Assembly: GCF_040954645.1 (NCBI RefSeq)
Contig: NC_092805.1
Span: forward strand, 74,804,564-74,868,563
Reading direction: 5' to 3'
From: Diabrotica undecimpunctata
Taxonomy: Eukaryota; Arthropoda; Insecta; Coleoptera; Chrysomelidae
Length of the DNA: 64,000 nt
Shown here: one piece after another, positions 45,690 through 56,514 of the stretch
How positions within the stretch are numbered: the stretch's first letter is position 1
How the letters are laid out: every line of letters starts with the position of its first letter
Program-made: the position numbers and the translations under genes
Notes under the pieces: model-generated
What the model saw: the letters and a program-made list of their open reading frames with translations, nothing else
What the model was told of the DNA's origin: nothing
Database searches by the model: none

Positions 45690-47930
45690 TTATCAATTAA
45701 TCAGTTCTTCACAGAATTGTGTTGTTTTGTTTCCAATCCATTGTTTAGTTTCATATTTAGATCTATGTTTTTTATAACTCTTAATTTGTTTTAAATTCTC
45801 TGGTAAAGTAAGAATTCTCTTCTTTAAATTTTCAGTTTATGTACCAAATCTATCATAGAATTTAGGTAATTGATCTGAAAATCAGTTCCCTCAAATACAT
45901 TTTTAAATTTGTTAGTATTATTCTTCTCAGTAGAATTTAAAATATCAAACAAATTATTAAATTTTTCAATAATTTCTATTATTCCCAATGCATCTGATGG
46001 AAGAATACCAAGAGAAATATATGTATACATAGAACTAACAACAGTGTCACTTAAAATTTGAGATGTTAGTTTTACTCGCAGTTTTTCAAAAGATGTATGA
46101 CATATATGGGAGTGTGTTAGTTTTGGTGCACACTTATAAAACTGCTTTTTATCTTCATGATAAAAAATTTCTATAGATGACCAAGATGTTTTTTTGTCAT
46201 CAAAATAAAAAACATTATTAATTAAGTTAAGTTAAGTTAAGTTCTAGTGGCTTTAATTAAATGACATGGATCAAATATATAAACAATTTTTTGTCCATTG
46301 ACATCATATTCTAAATTATTTGGAGAAATCCCCAGTAATTTACTCAATTTTAGAAAATTCGATTCCATATCAGCAACAAGACAATTCACATGAATAATAT
46401 AATAATAATAAAATGAACGATACACCTGAATGAAACAGTTTAGAAATACATTCTTTTATAATAGGAAGAAGGTGATTTGCTTCAAAGGTACTCACAAAGA
46501 AATATGTTAGTTGTTGTTTCCAATTTGAATATAAGCCTCGAACCATTATCACAAGTACATTTTGTCTAACTATTGATTCCTTTTTCCCATTTCCTATATC
46601 ATATAGACCAACAATTTCGTCACGACCTGTATCAAAAAATAAATTACTTTTAATAGACATTTCATCAATACAAATACTACAGTACTTGTCCTGACATATC
46701 ATTGTGTTCACTTTTAACTTTAGGGCATAATATTTAGTCATTATTCAAACCAGGTTTACAGACCAAATTTTCAGTAATTTTTTGAAGACTTCGTTTTGAG
46801 GGCAAATACAATATTCTTTCCATAAAAGCATAGGCTCTTGGGCCCAAAAAATATAGTGTTATGCAAATTGTTTATATTCATCAGAATACCTTCTACTTTT
46901 TGGAGGTTTGGTTTTTAAAATTGCTTGAGCTTTCACTATTTGTGCTAGGGGCTTGTTTAATAACTTGTCACACATTTGATAAAATTTATTTAAATAGGTT
47001 TTATCATCTTCCTTCTTTTTGGAGGAGGTACATGCTTTTTTACATTCGTACTTAAAGTGTTTATTTTCAACCTCATTTTGCATTTTCGTGGTGTACCACC
47101 ATATAACTTTGAGGAGGTTTGGGTTGCAGCTGATTGTGCATATGGGGTGAAGGATTGTGGAGTATGGGGCCTGGTAGACACTTCCTGCCTATTAACATCA
47201 ACATCTGAAATATAAAAATATATATTTAATGACCAAATATAATATGTTAATGCTTATTAGTGATTAGTTGAATGCATAAGACAGTTGTAGAAGCAATAAA
47301 TAAAATTACCTGTTACCAGAAACTCTTCCATCAAAGTATCAGATATACTATGTTTATCATCAGTTGGATTTTTAATGGCAACTGGCTGCACATTATCTAT
47401 TTCTGTTATACCTAAAACCACAACATAAATATTACTCAGTATGTAACCATAAGATATACCTAATGTTCTTAATAAGGCTGCTAAAAAATCATTAAATTTC
47501 ACAATTCCAGATCCTGTTTATATTATGAAACACAACAAACAACTTATATAAGTAGATACTAATTTTTATATGACTTTTATAATGAGCCATTATAATTGTG
47601 AATAAATAAAAAGTATCTACCTCTACTTTCCAGCCTTATGACTTTCTTTAATGGTTCGTCTATGTATTGTGAATATTGACTGTGCGAGAAAATCGTAGGA
47701 TATGCTTGTCCAAATAAGGCCTTCCTTTTGTTTCCTTTGGACATGTATACCAGTTCAAAATGTTTCTCGCACATTTTATAATTATTATGTAAATTATGTA
47801 GGGAGGTCTCATCTCTAGTGTAAGGAATAGACGTGTGTAAATTCTGCTCCATAATAATTTCAATTTTTGGTTACTGTGAGTCGATAATTGTGCTGATTTT
47901 GCGTGCACTGTGTAATAGAAGAATAAAAGT
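45690..47930 (-). pseudogene. P-element-type transposase with THAP-type exon, broken
   Basis: On the minus strand the first exon (around 47852-47590) has the C-terminal half of a THAP DNA-binding domain: CEKHF, then KALFGQAYPTIF. Exon-like pieces with good splice sites follow: a small exon near 47412-47308 (acceptor TTTTAG, donor GTAATT) and one starting near 47205 (acceptor ATTTCAG). The transposase core reads SICIDEMSIKSNLFF, IVGLYDIGNGKKES, VMVRGLYSNWKQQL, then VADMESNFLKL and FDPCHLIKATR, the order of P/THAP9 transposases. Many stops and shifts interrupt it (for example near 46855, 46745 and 46400). A decayed P copy is the best call. Confidence 0.7.
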
Positions 47931-48091
47931 GTTAATGGTAATTATAGCAGACATTGGAAGAGAGGTAAGTGCATAACCTCTATAAATTTAGGAAGGCGAA
48001 GGAAATTTTATTTACTCTCAACACAAAAAACTAAAAACAAAACCGGCCCAGGTAATTAACGCTAATATATTAGTTATATCAATAGTCAGTG

Positions 48092-48638
48092 TAATCCAAA
48101 AAAAGAAATCCTATCAAGAATCGAACAAGCAAGGAAAACATTCATGAGCATTAAAATATTTTTTACAAGATCAGACCTTAGTCTACAGCTTAGAATCCGA
48201 ATGATCAGATGTTACGTTTTTTCTGTCTTACTGTATGGCTGTGAAAGTTGGACAATGGACTCTGAAATAGAAAAAAGAATAGATGCCTTTGAGATGTATA
48301 TCTACAGACGAATGTTGAGGATTCCATGGGTACAAAGAGTTACTAATGTTGAGGTACTTCGTCGCATGTGTAAACAAAAAGAATTACTAAGAATAATCAA
48401 AGAGAGGAAAATGCAATACTTGGGTCATGTGCTGAGAGGCGAAAGATATGAATTACTTCAAGTTATACTGGAAGGAAAAGTACAGGGCAAAAGATCAGTA
48501 GGAAGACGCCAGAACTCGTGGCTGAAAGACCTAAGGAGATGGTTCGACCGCTCATCAGCAGAGATCTTTCGCGCAGCAGTTTCCAAAACTACAATTGCCA
48601 TTTGGATCGCCAACCTTCGAAAGGAGACGGCGCAATGA
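48092..48638 (+). pseudogene. RTE-like retrotransposon 3' fragment
   Basis: An open frame from about 48092 (first Met 48144) covers the RT C-terminus: YGCESWTMDSEIEKRIDAFE, YLGHVLRGERYELL and GRRQNSWLKDLRRW. It ends at 48638 and is followed by a GAAGAAGAAT tail. The polymerase motifs are absent, so the copy is strongly 5' truncated. The tail type and the closing motifs match the fragment at 30110-30300. Confidence 0.8.
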
Positions 48639-48846
48639 GAAGAAGAATATTAGTTTTAAAGCTAGAGGTGGGCGTTGCTACATGAAACCGTTCCAAAGTA
48701 ACTGACAATTATTTTAATTGAAAATTAATTTATCCAGGAAGAAAACGTGAAAATAAATTACTACAAGCTACTGCTTTAGAGAACCATCTTCCTTCGACGC
48801 GTTGAGTGGGGAGGTTGGCTCTATCGCGAGTAGTAGCAGTAGAAAT

Positions 48847-49551
48847 ATGGATTCAGATGATAATACATCCGATGACAATCGGAAAAGAAATAGAGAAGAA
48901 GAGGAACTGTTATTTGGTCCCAGTAAAATAGTACAAAGAAGCCCAGTTAAAAGTCACAGAGATGAAAATAATATAGATCAAATACTAAATATGATAAAAA
49001 ATTTAACAATAGAGTTACAAGAATTAAAAACTGATATAAAAGAAGTAAAAACGGAACAAAAGCAATACAAAGAAGAAATGAGGGAACTCAAAACTGAACT
49101 AGCAGAACTAAAACAAGAGAATAGTGAAATCTGGAAAGAAAATTAACAAATCAAAAAGGATCTGAATGATACAAAAGGACGGCTTGAAAGGCTGGATATA
49201 ATAAGAAAAGAAAATAATGTGATAATACAAGGAATGGCAATAGAAACTGGAGATAGAAGAATACTAAAAGAAGTAATAGGAAATTTTATGACAAAAGAGC
49301 AAAATATTACCGTAAATAAAGAAGAAGCTGTGAAACGAGGAGATAAAACATGTTTAGTCAGACTGTCAAACAAAGAAGAAAAAACAAAAATTATGGAAAA
49401 CGAAAGTAAACTTAAAGAAATGAAAAAAGAAAAAAAATATATAAACGATGATCTAACGACAGAGGAATTACAAATACAGAAGGAAATACGAAGAATACCA
49501 AAAAATGAAATAAAGAAAGGTAAACGTGTCAAATTAAAGTTAACAAACTGA
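48847..49551 (+). pseudogene. ORF1 with coiled coil, one in-frame stop
   Basis: The start is ATG 48847 (MDSDDNTSDDNRKRNREEEE). Residues around 49000-49140 have the repeating Leu/Ile and Glu/Lys pattern of a coiled coil (LKTDIKEVKTEQKQ, LKTELAELKQEN). A TAA at 49144-49146 stops the frame, and the same frame continues to 49551 with LERLDIIRKENNVIIQGM, a signature of L1-type ORF1 proteins just after the coil. The TAA is one base from a Lys codon, the amino acid that dominates here. The protein would bind the element RNA. Confidence 0.7.
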
Positions 49552-49789
49552 TAATAGATGGTCTAGAAAGGAGATGGAATAGAAATACCAACCAGCTGGA
49601 GGACAATCATGGAGGTGGTTCAAAAAACTAGCAAGGGATGAGAGGATGCATTATTCGTTGACGGACGAGGCAAAGAAACAGAAAATGACTGCAGTTAAAC
49701 TCGGGTACAACAAAAGTGAAATAAAGAAAGATAGACAAGAAAACAAAAATAAAAGACGAAGACAACAGAACAAAAAAAAATAAAGGGTT

Positions 49790-50449
49790 AAAAAAAGCAC
49801 ATAGAATTTAAGAACTATGCTAGCTTCAGGAAAACTGCTAGAAATAGGAACAGAGCTCAAAAAGTATAAAATAGATATTGCAGCACTGCAAGAATTACGC
49901 TGGGAGGGACAGGGACAGATTGATAAACAAGACTTTACAATGTTATATTCAGGAGGAAAGAAGCAAGGGCAAAAAGGCGTGGGATTTACGATACTAAGGC
50001 ACCTAAGAAAGAAAATTATAAATTTCAAGCCAATATGCGAAAGTATGGCCTATATTAGAGTCAACAACAAACCATTTAATATATCAGTCTTGAATTTATA
50101 CGCCCCCACAGAAACAATCAATGCAGACGAGAAGGAAATCTTTTATGATAGGGTCAAAGAGGAGATAGAAAAAATACCCAAAGAAGATGTCATATTTGTA
50201 TTAGGAGACCTCAGTGCCCAGATTGGAAAAGAGGACTTTTTACAACAAATTGCAGGAAAGCATACAATACACGAAAACACGAATGACAATGGGCAAAGAC
50301 TATGTAATCTAGCAACAAGAAGAAATTTGTTAATAAGCTCAACAAAATTTGAACACCCTAAAATACATAAGGTAACATGGAGGTCACCAGATCAGAAAAC
50401 ATATAGTCAAATTGATCACATAATGATTAATAAACGAAAACAATCGTCA
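49790..50449 (+). pseudogene. Endonuclease domain, cut by an insertion
   Basis: An apurinic-type endonuclease reads from ST*NLRTM, where the TAG at 49802-49804 replaces the usual Trp, through LQELRW (Glu), VLNLYAPTET, VLGDLSAQIG (the usual GDFN is GDLS) and QIDHIMIN. At 50450 it is interrupted. The remaining motif (ADSNHYMVT, with the usual SDH as SNH) is at 51390-51420. Loss of Asn and Asp at two active-site positions, besides the stop, suggests inactivity. Confidence 0.75.
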
Positions 50450-51277
50450 GTAGAGTAGAGGCATAGGAGTACCGGTACGGAACGAATACCTATATACGTT
50501 AAGCTTTACAGATGATCAAGTAGTGATTGCACAAGACCAAGACGACATCAGCTACATGATGAAGAAACTACAAGAAGAATATACCAAGGCTGGCCTAGAT
50601 ATTAATCTCGCGAAAACAGAGTACCTATCTACAAGTGAAGAAGACATAGAAGATCTACAGATTGATGACAACGTAACAATCAAAGGAAATTAGAAATTCA
50701 AATACCTGGGGTTTATAATCACGAAAAAGGCAACAACAGAGGAAGAAATTACACAAATATTAGGACAAACAAGAACAGAAATCCGACAACTTAACTCAGT
50801 ATGGTGGGATAGACACCTAAATATGAAGACAAAAACGCAGATTTATAAAACATTAGTGCGAAGTATTATGACATATGGGGCTGAAAATTGGATCATAAAC
50901 AAGAAAAACAGCAGTAAGATAGTAGCAACAGAGATGGAATGCCTGCGAAGATGCTGCAGAGTAACAAGAATGGATAGGAGAAGTAATGACGAAATAAAGC
51001 AAAGAACATTAATTGAAACAGACATACTAAACATATATAGAACAAAAAAGATTAAAGTGGTATGGACATGTAAGAAGAACTAGCGACAGCAGATGGATAA
51101 AGAGAGTAACCGAATTCCCATAGGAAAGAGGAAAAGAGGACGACCCCGAAAATCCTGGAGGAACGAAGTAGACGACGCCATGAGTAAAAGAGGCCTAAAT
51201 GATGGAGAATGGAACACAACAGAGAGTGATGGAAACGGTTGAGCGAGGGAAGGCAGTGAATACTGTAGAATCTCTAA

Positions 51278-51335
<58 letters not shown>
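50450..51335 (+). mobile_element. 5' truncated RTE-like fragment inserted in the endonuclease
   Basis: 886 bp between two copies of AAAACAATCGTCA (50437-50449 and 51336-51348), a 13-bp target duplication. The content is the C-terminal half of an RT, starting near FTDDQVVIAQDQDD (a YADD-like box as FTDD), then YLGFII, RSIMTYGAENW and GKRKRGRPRKSW, ending in a long TA repeat instead of a poly-A or AAG tail. Its reading frame is broken at several points. It resembles the RT at 54110-55475 on the minus strand. Confidence 0.8.

Positions 51336-51336
<1 letters not shown>
51279..51336. repeat. TA microsatellite at the end of the inserted fragment
   Basis: An uninterrupted TA run that directly abuts the target duplication. 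It thus serves as the 3' tail of the inserted element. Confidence 0.9.
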
Positions 51337-51341
<5 letters not shown>

Positions 51342-51348
51342 ATCGTCA

Positions 51349-52130
51349 ATAAAAGGTGTAAGAACGTTCAGAGGTGCGTGTGCAGATTCAAACCACTACA
51401 TGGTCACAGCCACTATAAGACAAAAAGTTAAAATTGAAACAAAATAAAAGAAATAACATAAAGAGTGGAATGTCAATAAAATGAGTAATGAAGAAGTGAG
51501 AAAAAAATATGAAGAGGCAGTAACAGTTCAAACAAAAGAGAAATATAAAGCAGACGATATAAACACAGAATGGGAGACGATCAAAAAATCAATAGAAGAA
51601 GGTGCAAATATGCAGATAGGTAAAAGTCAGGCTAAAACAAAAAACGGATGGTATAACCAAGAATGTAGAGAAATAACAGGAAAAAAAGTACAAGCCAGAA
51701 ATAAATGGCTAAGAACAGATAAAGAGGAAGACAGAGAAGAATATGAAAAATTAAGAAGGAATGCTAAGAAAGTGATAAGGCAAAATAAAAAAAGATGGGT
51801 AGACAAAAAATGCAAGAAATAGAGCAGGAAAGAACAAACAGAAATACGAAAAGTTTTTACAAAAAGATTAAAGAACAAAACAAAAAATACAAGGGCAAAA
51901 CAAACGGAATAAAAAATAGAGAGGGAACAGTGATAATAGAGGACCAAAAAATACAAGCAAGAATGGAGAGATTACTACAGAGAGCTCTTGATGGAGGAAA
52001 CAACAGAAGAAAAAATGCATAACGAGGAGTAAACGGTGCACGAAAAAGAAGCAGATGAAGTAGATGAAATAGTATACGAAATATATAAAAATATTAAATA
52101 GTAGACATCGAAATTTCAAAAGAACCAACA
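51349..52130 (+). pseudogene. Linker region between endonuclease and RT
   Basis: The last endonuclease residues are followed by a Lys/Glu-rich linker: WNVNKMSNEEVRKKYEEAV, then WYNQECREITGKK, a motif common before RT in RTE-like elements, and EEYEKLRRNAKKVI. A stop at 51820-51822 and a shift near 51830 follow. Strong lysine bias, with no known enzymatic role of its own. Confidence 0.6.
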
Positions 52131-52139
52131 TTAGAGGAA

Positions 52140-53249
52140 TTGGATGAAGTAATACAGAGAAGCAAAAATGGAAAAGCCCCTGGTAAAGATGGAATTAATA
52201 TGGAACTAATAAAATACGGAGGAAGGGAACTAAGAGGAAAAATACTGGCACTATTGAAAAATATATGGAAAGAAGAGAAAATGCCAGGGGATTGGGAGGT
52301 AGGGCAGATCATAATAGTACATAAAAAAGGAGACCAACAGATCTGTGAAAATTATAGAGGAAAAACGTTACTAAATACAACATATAAAATATTGACATCA
52401 ATAATAAAAAAGAGGTTATCAAAGATCACAAAGAAGACAGTAGGACAGTACCAATGTGGATTCACAGAAGGAAGATCTACAATAGATGCAATACACACAA
52501 TAAAACAAATAATGGAAAAAGCAAACGAGTATCAATTAGAATTGGAAATGTTATTCATATACTTCAAACAGGCATTTGATTTAATTAAAAGGAACGGATT
52601 AATGATAGCACTTAAAAAATTAAAAATTCCACATAAACTCAGAAAGTTAATAGAAATGACAATAAGAACTACAAACATAAGCATAAAGACACAAAGAGGA
52701 GAGATAGAGGAATTCATATCAACAACGCTATTTAATCTAGCATTAGAATATGTACTACGAAATATAAATAACGAAAATCTCAGAACAAAAAGTGGTCAAA
52801 TAATTGCATATGCAGACGATATTGCTATTATTGCAAAGAACAGAAAAATAATGAAAGAAATGCTAGAAGAAATAAGAAAGAAAGGGGAGGTAATGGGGCT
52901 AAGATTAAATCAAGAAAAGACAAAAATATTAAGATTAGGGAAAAAACCAATGAAAGAAAAAATTAAAATAGGAAGTTCTGAGTTTGAAGAAGTAGAATAC
53001 TTTAAATACCTAGGAGTTACAATAAGCAAATCCGGAGAAAGGAACTCCAAAATAAAAGAAAAAATATTAGCAGCGAATAAAGTTTATTTTGCAAACAAAA
53101 GATTACTTAAAAGCAAAACACTGACTAAGAAAACTAAGATGAGCATTTATAACACCATAATTAGGCCAATATTATTATATGCAGGAGAAACAATGACAAT
53201 GGTTAAAAAAGATGAAGAAGACTTAAGAATAGCAGAGAGAAAGAAGTAG
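52140..53249 (+). CDS. Reverse transcriptase, open frame but catalytically defective
   Basis: 369 codons with GKAPGKDGIN (11-20), ENYRGKTLLN, GFTEGRSTIDAI, the motif A region FIYFKQAFD and YADD (224-227). Two defects stand out. In motif A the catalytic Asp (family YIDFKQAFD) is Tyr at residue 141. Between EIEEF and STTLFNLALE the family block with GVRQGD (motif B) is missing, about a dozen residues removed in frame. Despite the long open frame the enzyme should be dead. The end at RIAERKK lacks the usual C-terminal 100 residues. Confidence 0.75.
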   Translation: MDEVIQRSKNGKAPGKDGINMELIKYGGRELRGKILALLKNIWKEEKMPGDWEVGQIIIVHKKGDQQICENYRGKTLLNTTYKILTSIIKKRLSKITKKTVGQYQCGFTEGRSTIDAIHTIKQIMEKANEYQLELEMLFIYFKQAFDLIKRNGLMIALKKLKIPHKLRKLIEMTIRTTNISIKTQRGEIEEFISTTLFNLALEYVLRNINNENLRTKSGQIIAYADDIAIIAKNRKIMKEMLEEIRKKGEVMGLRLNQEKTKILRLGKKPMKEKIKIGSSEFEEVEYFKYLGVTISKSGERNSKIKEKILAANKVYFANKRLLKSKTLTKKTKMSIYNTIIRPILLYAGETMTMVKKDEEDLRIAERKK

Positions 53250-53255
53250 TTATAA

Positions 53256-53387
53256 GTAGATGGAGTTAAGGATCAGGACTTCCGGTCCTGATCCTCACCC
53301 CCATCTACATATACAGGATTAAGACTTCCGGTCTTGATCCTTACCCTCCCCCACTTATACAGGATTAAGACTTCCAGTCCCGATCCT
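53256..53387. repeat. Three tandem 46-bp hairpin units
   Basis: The stems start at 53269, 53315 and 53361, exactly 46 bp apart. Unit 1 has an 11-bp perfect stem (AGGATCAGGAC and GTCCTGATCCT) around TTCCG, plus an outer 8-bp stem (53256-53263 with 53301-53308). Unit 2 has AGGATTAAGAC and GTCTTGATCCT, and unit 3 is weaker. Pyrimidine-rich spacers (CCTCCCCCA) separate them. Each of the first two units contains ACTTCCGG, an ETS-type binding consensus. Function unknown. Confidence 0.8.
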
Positions 53388-53399
53388 TACCTCCCCCAT

Positions 53400-54109
53400 T
53401 GCTTGCTGAAAGGATTACTGATAAAAAAGTCCTCCTCCCCTAATGGATCACTGAGAAAAACCTAGGATAAGATAAAAATAAGAAAGGATTATCGGTAAGA
53501 ACATTTAATAAGAACTTTCAATACTTTCACTAGCACAAAATGTGGCAGTCTCACTCAAAATGGAAAGTAGTTTTTCTAGATAAGGAGAGATTTAAAAAAA
53601 CTATATTTATTTATTGGGAACATCCATAGACCTGAGCGAAGTGTACCGCCAATCAAGGAGTGGGGGCTGCTGTCTTAATCGGATTTTAGATTGATACCGC
53701 TCTCTTCACTATTATTTAACTTTGGCAATAAATTGCAAATATAGCGCCTATTTACTGTCCGTTGGTGTGTTTTATGCTAAGTACAATAGTTTTTGAGTAA
53801 TTTTTAATAGCATACACCGGTGCACATTCATCTACGCACGATCACGTCTATAGTTGATTTTTAACTTTTGAAATATGAGGACGTGCATTTTTTATACCGG
53901 ACGAGAAAGTACGACTTTATGCCCCCAAAATTAGAACGTAAAGTGCGGAATTTATGCCCAGTGTGTTAGGTGAAAAATATAAAGATAGCACAAAATAGTA
54001 AAAGGTTGAAGTAAAAGTACAATACAAAAAAATGATTAAAAATACCTTTTATAATTTTGTTTTGTCAGTTCAAAATTCAACCTACCAGAATGATTGGCTT
54101 CTTATAGAG
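53400..54109. other. Stretch without recognised gene
   Basis: It contains a moderately GC-richer part at 53620-53900 with no long open frame. No TE match by eye. Confidence 0.35.
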
Positions 54110-55475
54110 GGGTAAACAATTGTCTTCTCCTTCTTCTTCCTCTTTATAAGCAATTCTGCTTGTTGATTAACGGATTAATACCTCTATGAAAGGTTGTCAC
54201 TCCATCTTTTGCGCGGTCGTCCGATACTTCTTCTGCCGATTGGTGACTTATCTCTTGCTATTTTGACGACACGGGTTTCCTCCATTCTGCTTGTGTGGTT
54301 ATTCCATTATTTTTTTCTATTTTATGTATATTCATTTATACACTGTGTACGTTACATTTTCTTCTATCTTTACTTCTCTTTCGGTCTCTCAGCGTATTTT
54401 CTGTAATACTTTTCAGTACTCTCATCTCTGCCGTTTCCAGTAGCCTTTGCGTTGTGGCTGTGTCGGGTCTTGTTTCTGAGGCGCAAATCATTATTGGTCT
54501 TACACTGGTTTTATAAATTTTTGACTTCATCTCAGTGTCAATGTGTCTATTTCGCCATATGTATAGTGTTATTAAGGCATCCTATCAGTCTATTTGCTTT
54601 TTGTACTTGATATCTCACTTCTTTGTCTAGGTCTCCATAGCTAGACAGTGTAATTCCCAGGTATTTTATTTCCATTACTTGTTCAATACTGATGCCAACA
54701 ATTTCTATTTTACATCTGGTTGGTTCTTTGCTGACTACTATTGTTTTAGTTGTCTGAGATGAGATAGTCATATTAAATTATTTTGCTCAAATGTTAAATC
54801 TGTAGACCAGTCTTTGCAGATTATCTTTATCTTGGGCTATCAATATTGCGTCGTCTGTGTAACAGAGTATTTTGATTTCTTTGTTTTCCATTCTGTATTT
54901 TCTTCCCTTGTTAACAGTTTTAATGATTTTATCCATGATCAAATTGAAGAGCATGGGGCTCAATGAATCCCCTTGTCTTATTCCGCTGCCTATTTCTATA
55001 GGTTCTGTAAGTTGTCCGTCTATTCTGACTTCCATTTTATTATACGGAAGATGGATTGCATCTTTGAGTCTTAGTCTGTCAAACGCTTTCTTTAGGTCAA
55101 TCAGGCACAGAAATGCTGGTCTATTATACTCTAGTGATTTCTCAGTAATTTGATTTATAACGAATATTGCATCTGTACACGATCTTTCACTACGAAAACC
55201 CTGTTGTTCATCTGCTAAACTTTTCCTCTGATTTATTAGCACTTGTAAAATTTTAGTTGTAAGTTTTAGCGTAGTATTTAACAAGTTTATATCTCTGTAG
55301 TTTTCTGGCTGTTTTTTATCTCCTTTTTTGAATATTAGAATTAATTCGCTCGTTTTCCATTCTTCCGGTATTTTATTGCGTTTTATAATTTTAATAATTA
55401 ATGTTGTTAATTGTTCTGTCATTGCTGCTCCACAATATTTCAGTAACTCGTTTGGTATCCCGTCTGTAAACAATT
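54110..55475 (-). pseudogene. RTE-like retrotransposon, 5' truncated, frameshifted RT
   Basis: On the minus strand it begins abruptly at TDGIPNELL (55473), so the element is truncated just inside RT. Motifs: GFRSERSCTDAIF, LIDLKKAFDRL (motif A, Asp present), GIRQGDSLSPMLFN (motif B) and CYTDDAIL (YxDD box, near 54865-54850). The thumb region (YLGITLSSYGDLDKEVRYQV) is in another frame, and the C-terminus ends in GRRSIGRPRKRW near 54220. A GAAGAAGGAGAAG tail closes it near 54125. The missing N-terminus and shifts make it inactive. Confidence 0.8.
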
Positions 55476-55539
55476 GTGAAGGTGGTAAATGAATTGCAAA
55501 AGCTTTGCAGCATACAGTGATATTTAAAAATTACTTTTT

Positions 55540-55735
55540 TTATTTTAAGCTAAGCTACCACGGGTTAGTTGAGAGGCAAAAAATTAGTAAAAATCGAGCA
55601 GAATCATGTGGTATTTCAAAATTTTTATTTGAATTAACTAATTTAATATTCAAGCTTCCGCTTAATAGCTTAATATTCACTTCCCACAATTAGTAGTTAA
55701 GAAGTGAAAAATTAATAAGCAAAGACACATATACC
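55540..55735 (+). repeat. Fragment of the hairpin repeat family
   Basis: It contains CACGGGTTAGTTGAGAGGC, AAATCGAGCAGAATCATGTG and a diverged hairpin arm. It is related to the units at 6933 and 56520 but too diverged to define ends. Confidence 0.5.
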
Positions 55736-55763
55736 GTAACAGAGCGTAGCAGAGGGTAGCAGA

Positions 55764-55804
<41 letters not shown>

Positions 55805-55857
55805 GGTAGCAGAGACACACACACAGAGGGTAGCAGACACACACAGAGGGTAGCAAT
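55764..55857. repeat. CA microsatellite with GAGGGTAGCAG spacers
   Basis: ACACAC runs alternate with GAGGGTAGCAG (four to five times), an irregular compound microsatellite. Confidence 0.85.
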
Positions 55858-56029
55858 TTTTTATTTTTTATACTTTTCTGTATTCGTTTCTTAGTCTCTG
55901 TCTTTATATAAAGGCGTATAACTTGTGTATTTTTTATACTGTGTGTATTCGTTTCTTGGTCTCTATCTTAGGTTTCGTCTATAACTTGTATTTTTATTAT
56001 TATTATTTTTCTTTGATAGTACGCACTTC

Positions 56030-56390
56030 GTAGGTTAAGAATAGACGCTATCTTCACGTTGCGTAAAAGAAGAAGAAGAATTGATGTTGCGTAAAAGAAG
56101 AAGAATTCGTAAAAGAAGAAGAATTGACGCTATTTTCACGTTGCGGTTAGGTTAGGTTTGGTTAGGTTACGTTAAGTTAGGTCAAACGTAAAAGAAGAAG
56201 AATTCGTAGCAGAAGAAGAATTGACGCTATCTTCACGTTTAGGTTAGGTTAGGTTAAGTTAGGTTAGGTTACGTTAAGTTAGGTCAAACGTAAAAGAAGA
56301 AGAATTCGTAGCAGAAGAAGAATTGACGCTATCTTCACGTTGCGGTTAGGTTCGGTTTGGTTAGGTTACGTTAGGTTAGGTCAAATCTGG
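56030..56390. repeat. Tandem repeat with TTAGG-like blocks
   Basis: A unit of about 100 bp (GTAAAAGAAGAAGAATTCGTA, then ATTGACGCTATCTTCACGTT, written here as separate blocks) is followed each time by a run of GTTAGGTTAGG-like pentamers ending GTCAAACG. Three runs lie near 56148-56186, 56238-56286 and 56340-56388. The pentamers resemble the insect telomere repeat TTAGG but are degenerate and short. Confidence 0.7.
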
Positions 56391-56514
56391 GGAAATCTGT
56401 GTCAGGGGTCTGGGGAAATTTGCCATATTCTCCATAAGGAGAATTTTTTTCCCGCTTTTCCGAGCGGTTTTTCCCCAGAATCTGGGGAAAAAAGTGGAGC
56501 GAAGTGGTGCCTTA

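Larger units (their letters stand above)
48690..53249 (+). mobile_element. Non-LTR retrotransposon with coiled-coil ORF1, interrupted
   Basis: The layout is ORF1 (48847-49551), endonuclease (49790-50449, continued at 51349), a linker, then RT (52140-53249). It is split by an 886-bp piece of another retrotransposon at 50450-51335. Base composition is very A-rich on the plus strand, as in L1-like and many RTE-like elements. The 3' end after 53249 is lost: no tail is seen. The endonuclease and RT motifs are close to those of the RTE-like element at 18926-22158 but are clearly a different family. Confidence 0.8.

Noticed and set aside
49143..50028. Long Phe/Ser/Leu-rich minus-strand frames
   Set aside because: They are antisense to A-rich ORF1 and endonuclease coding sequence and only mirror its base composition.
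55764..55857. CRISPR-like pattern of repeat plus spacer
   Set aside because: It is a compound CA microsatellite with irregular short units in a eukaryotic context, without cas genes.
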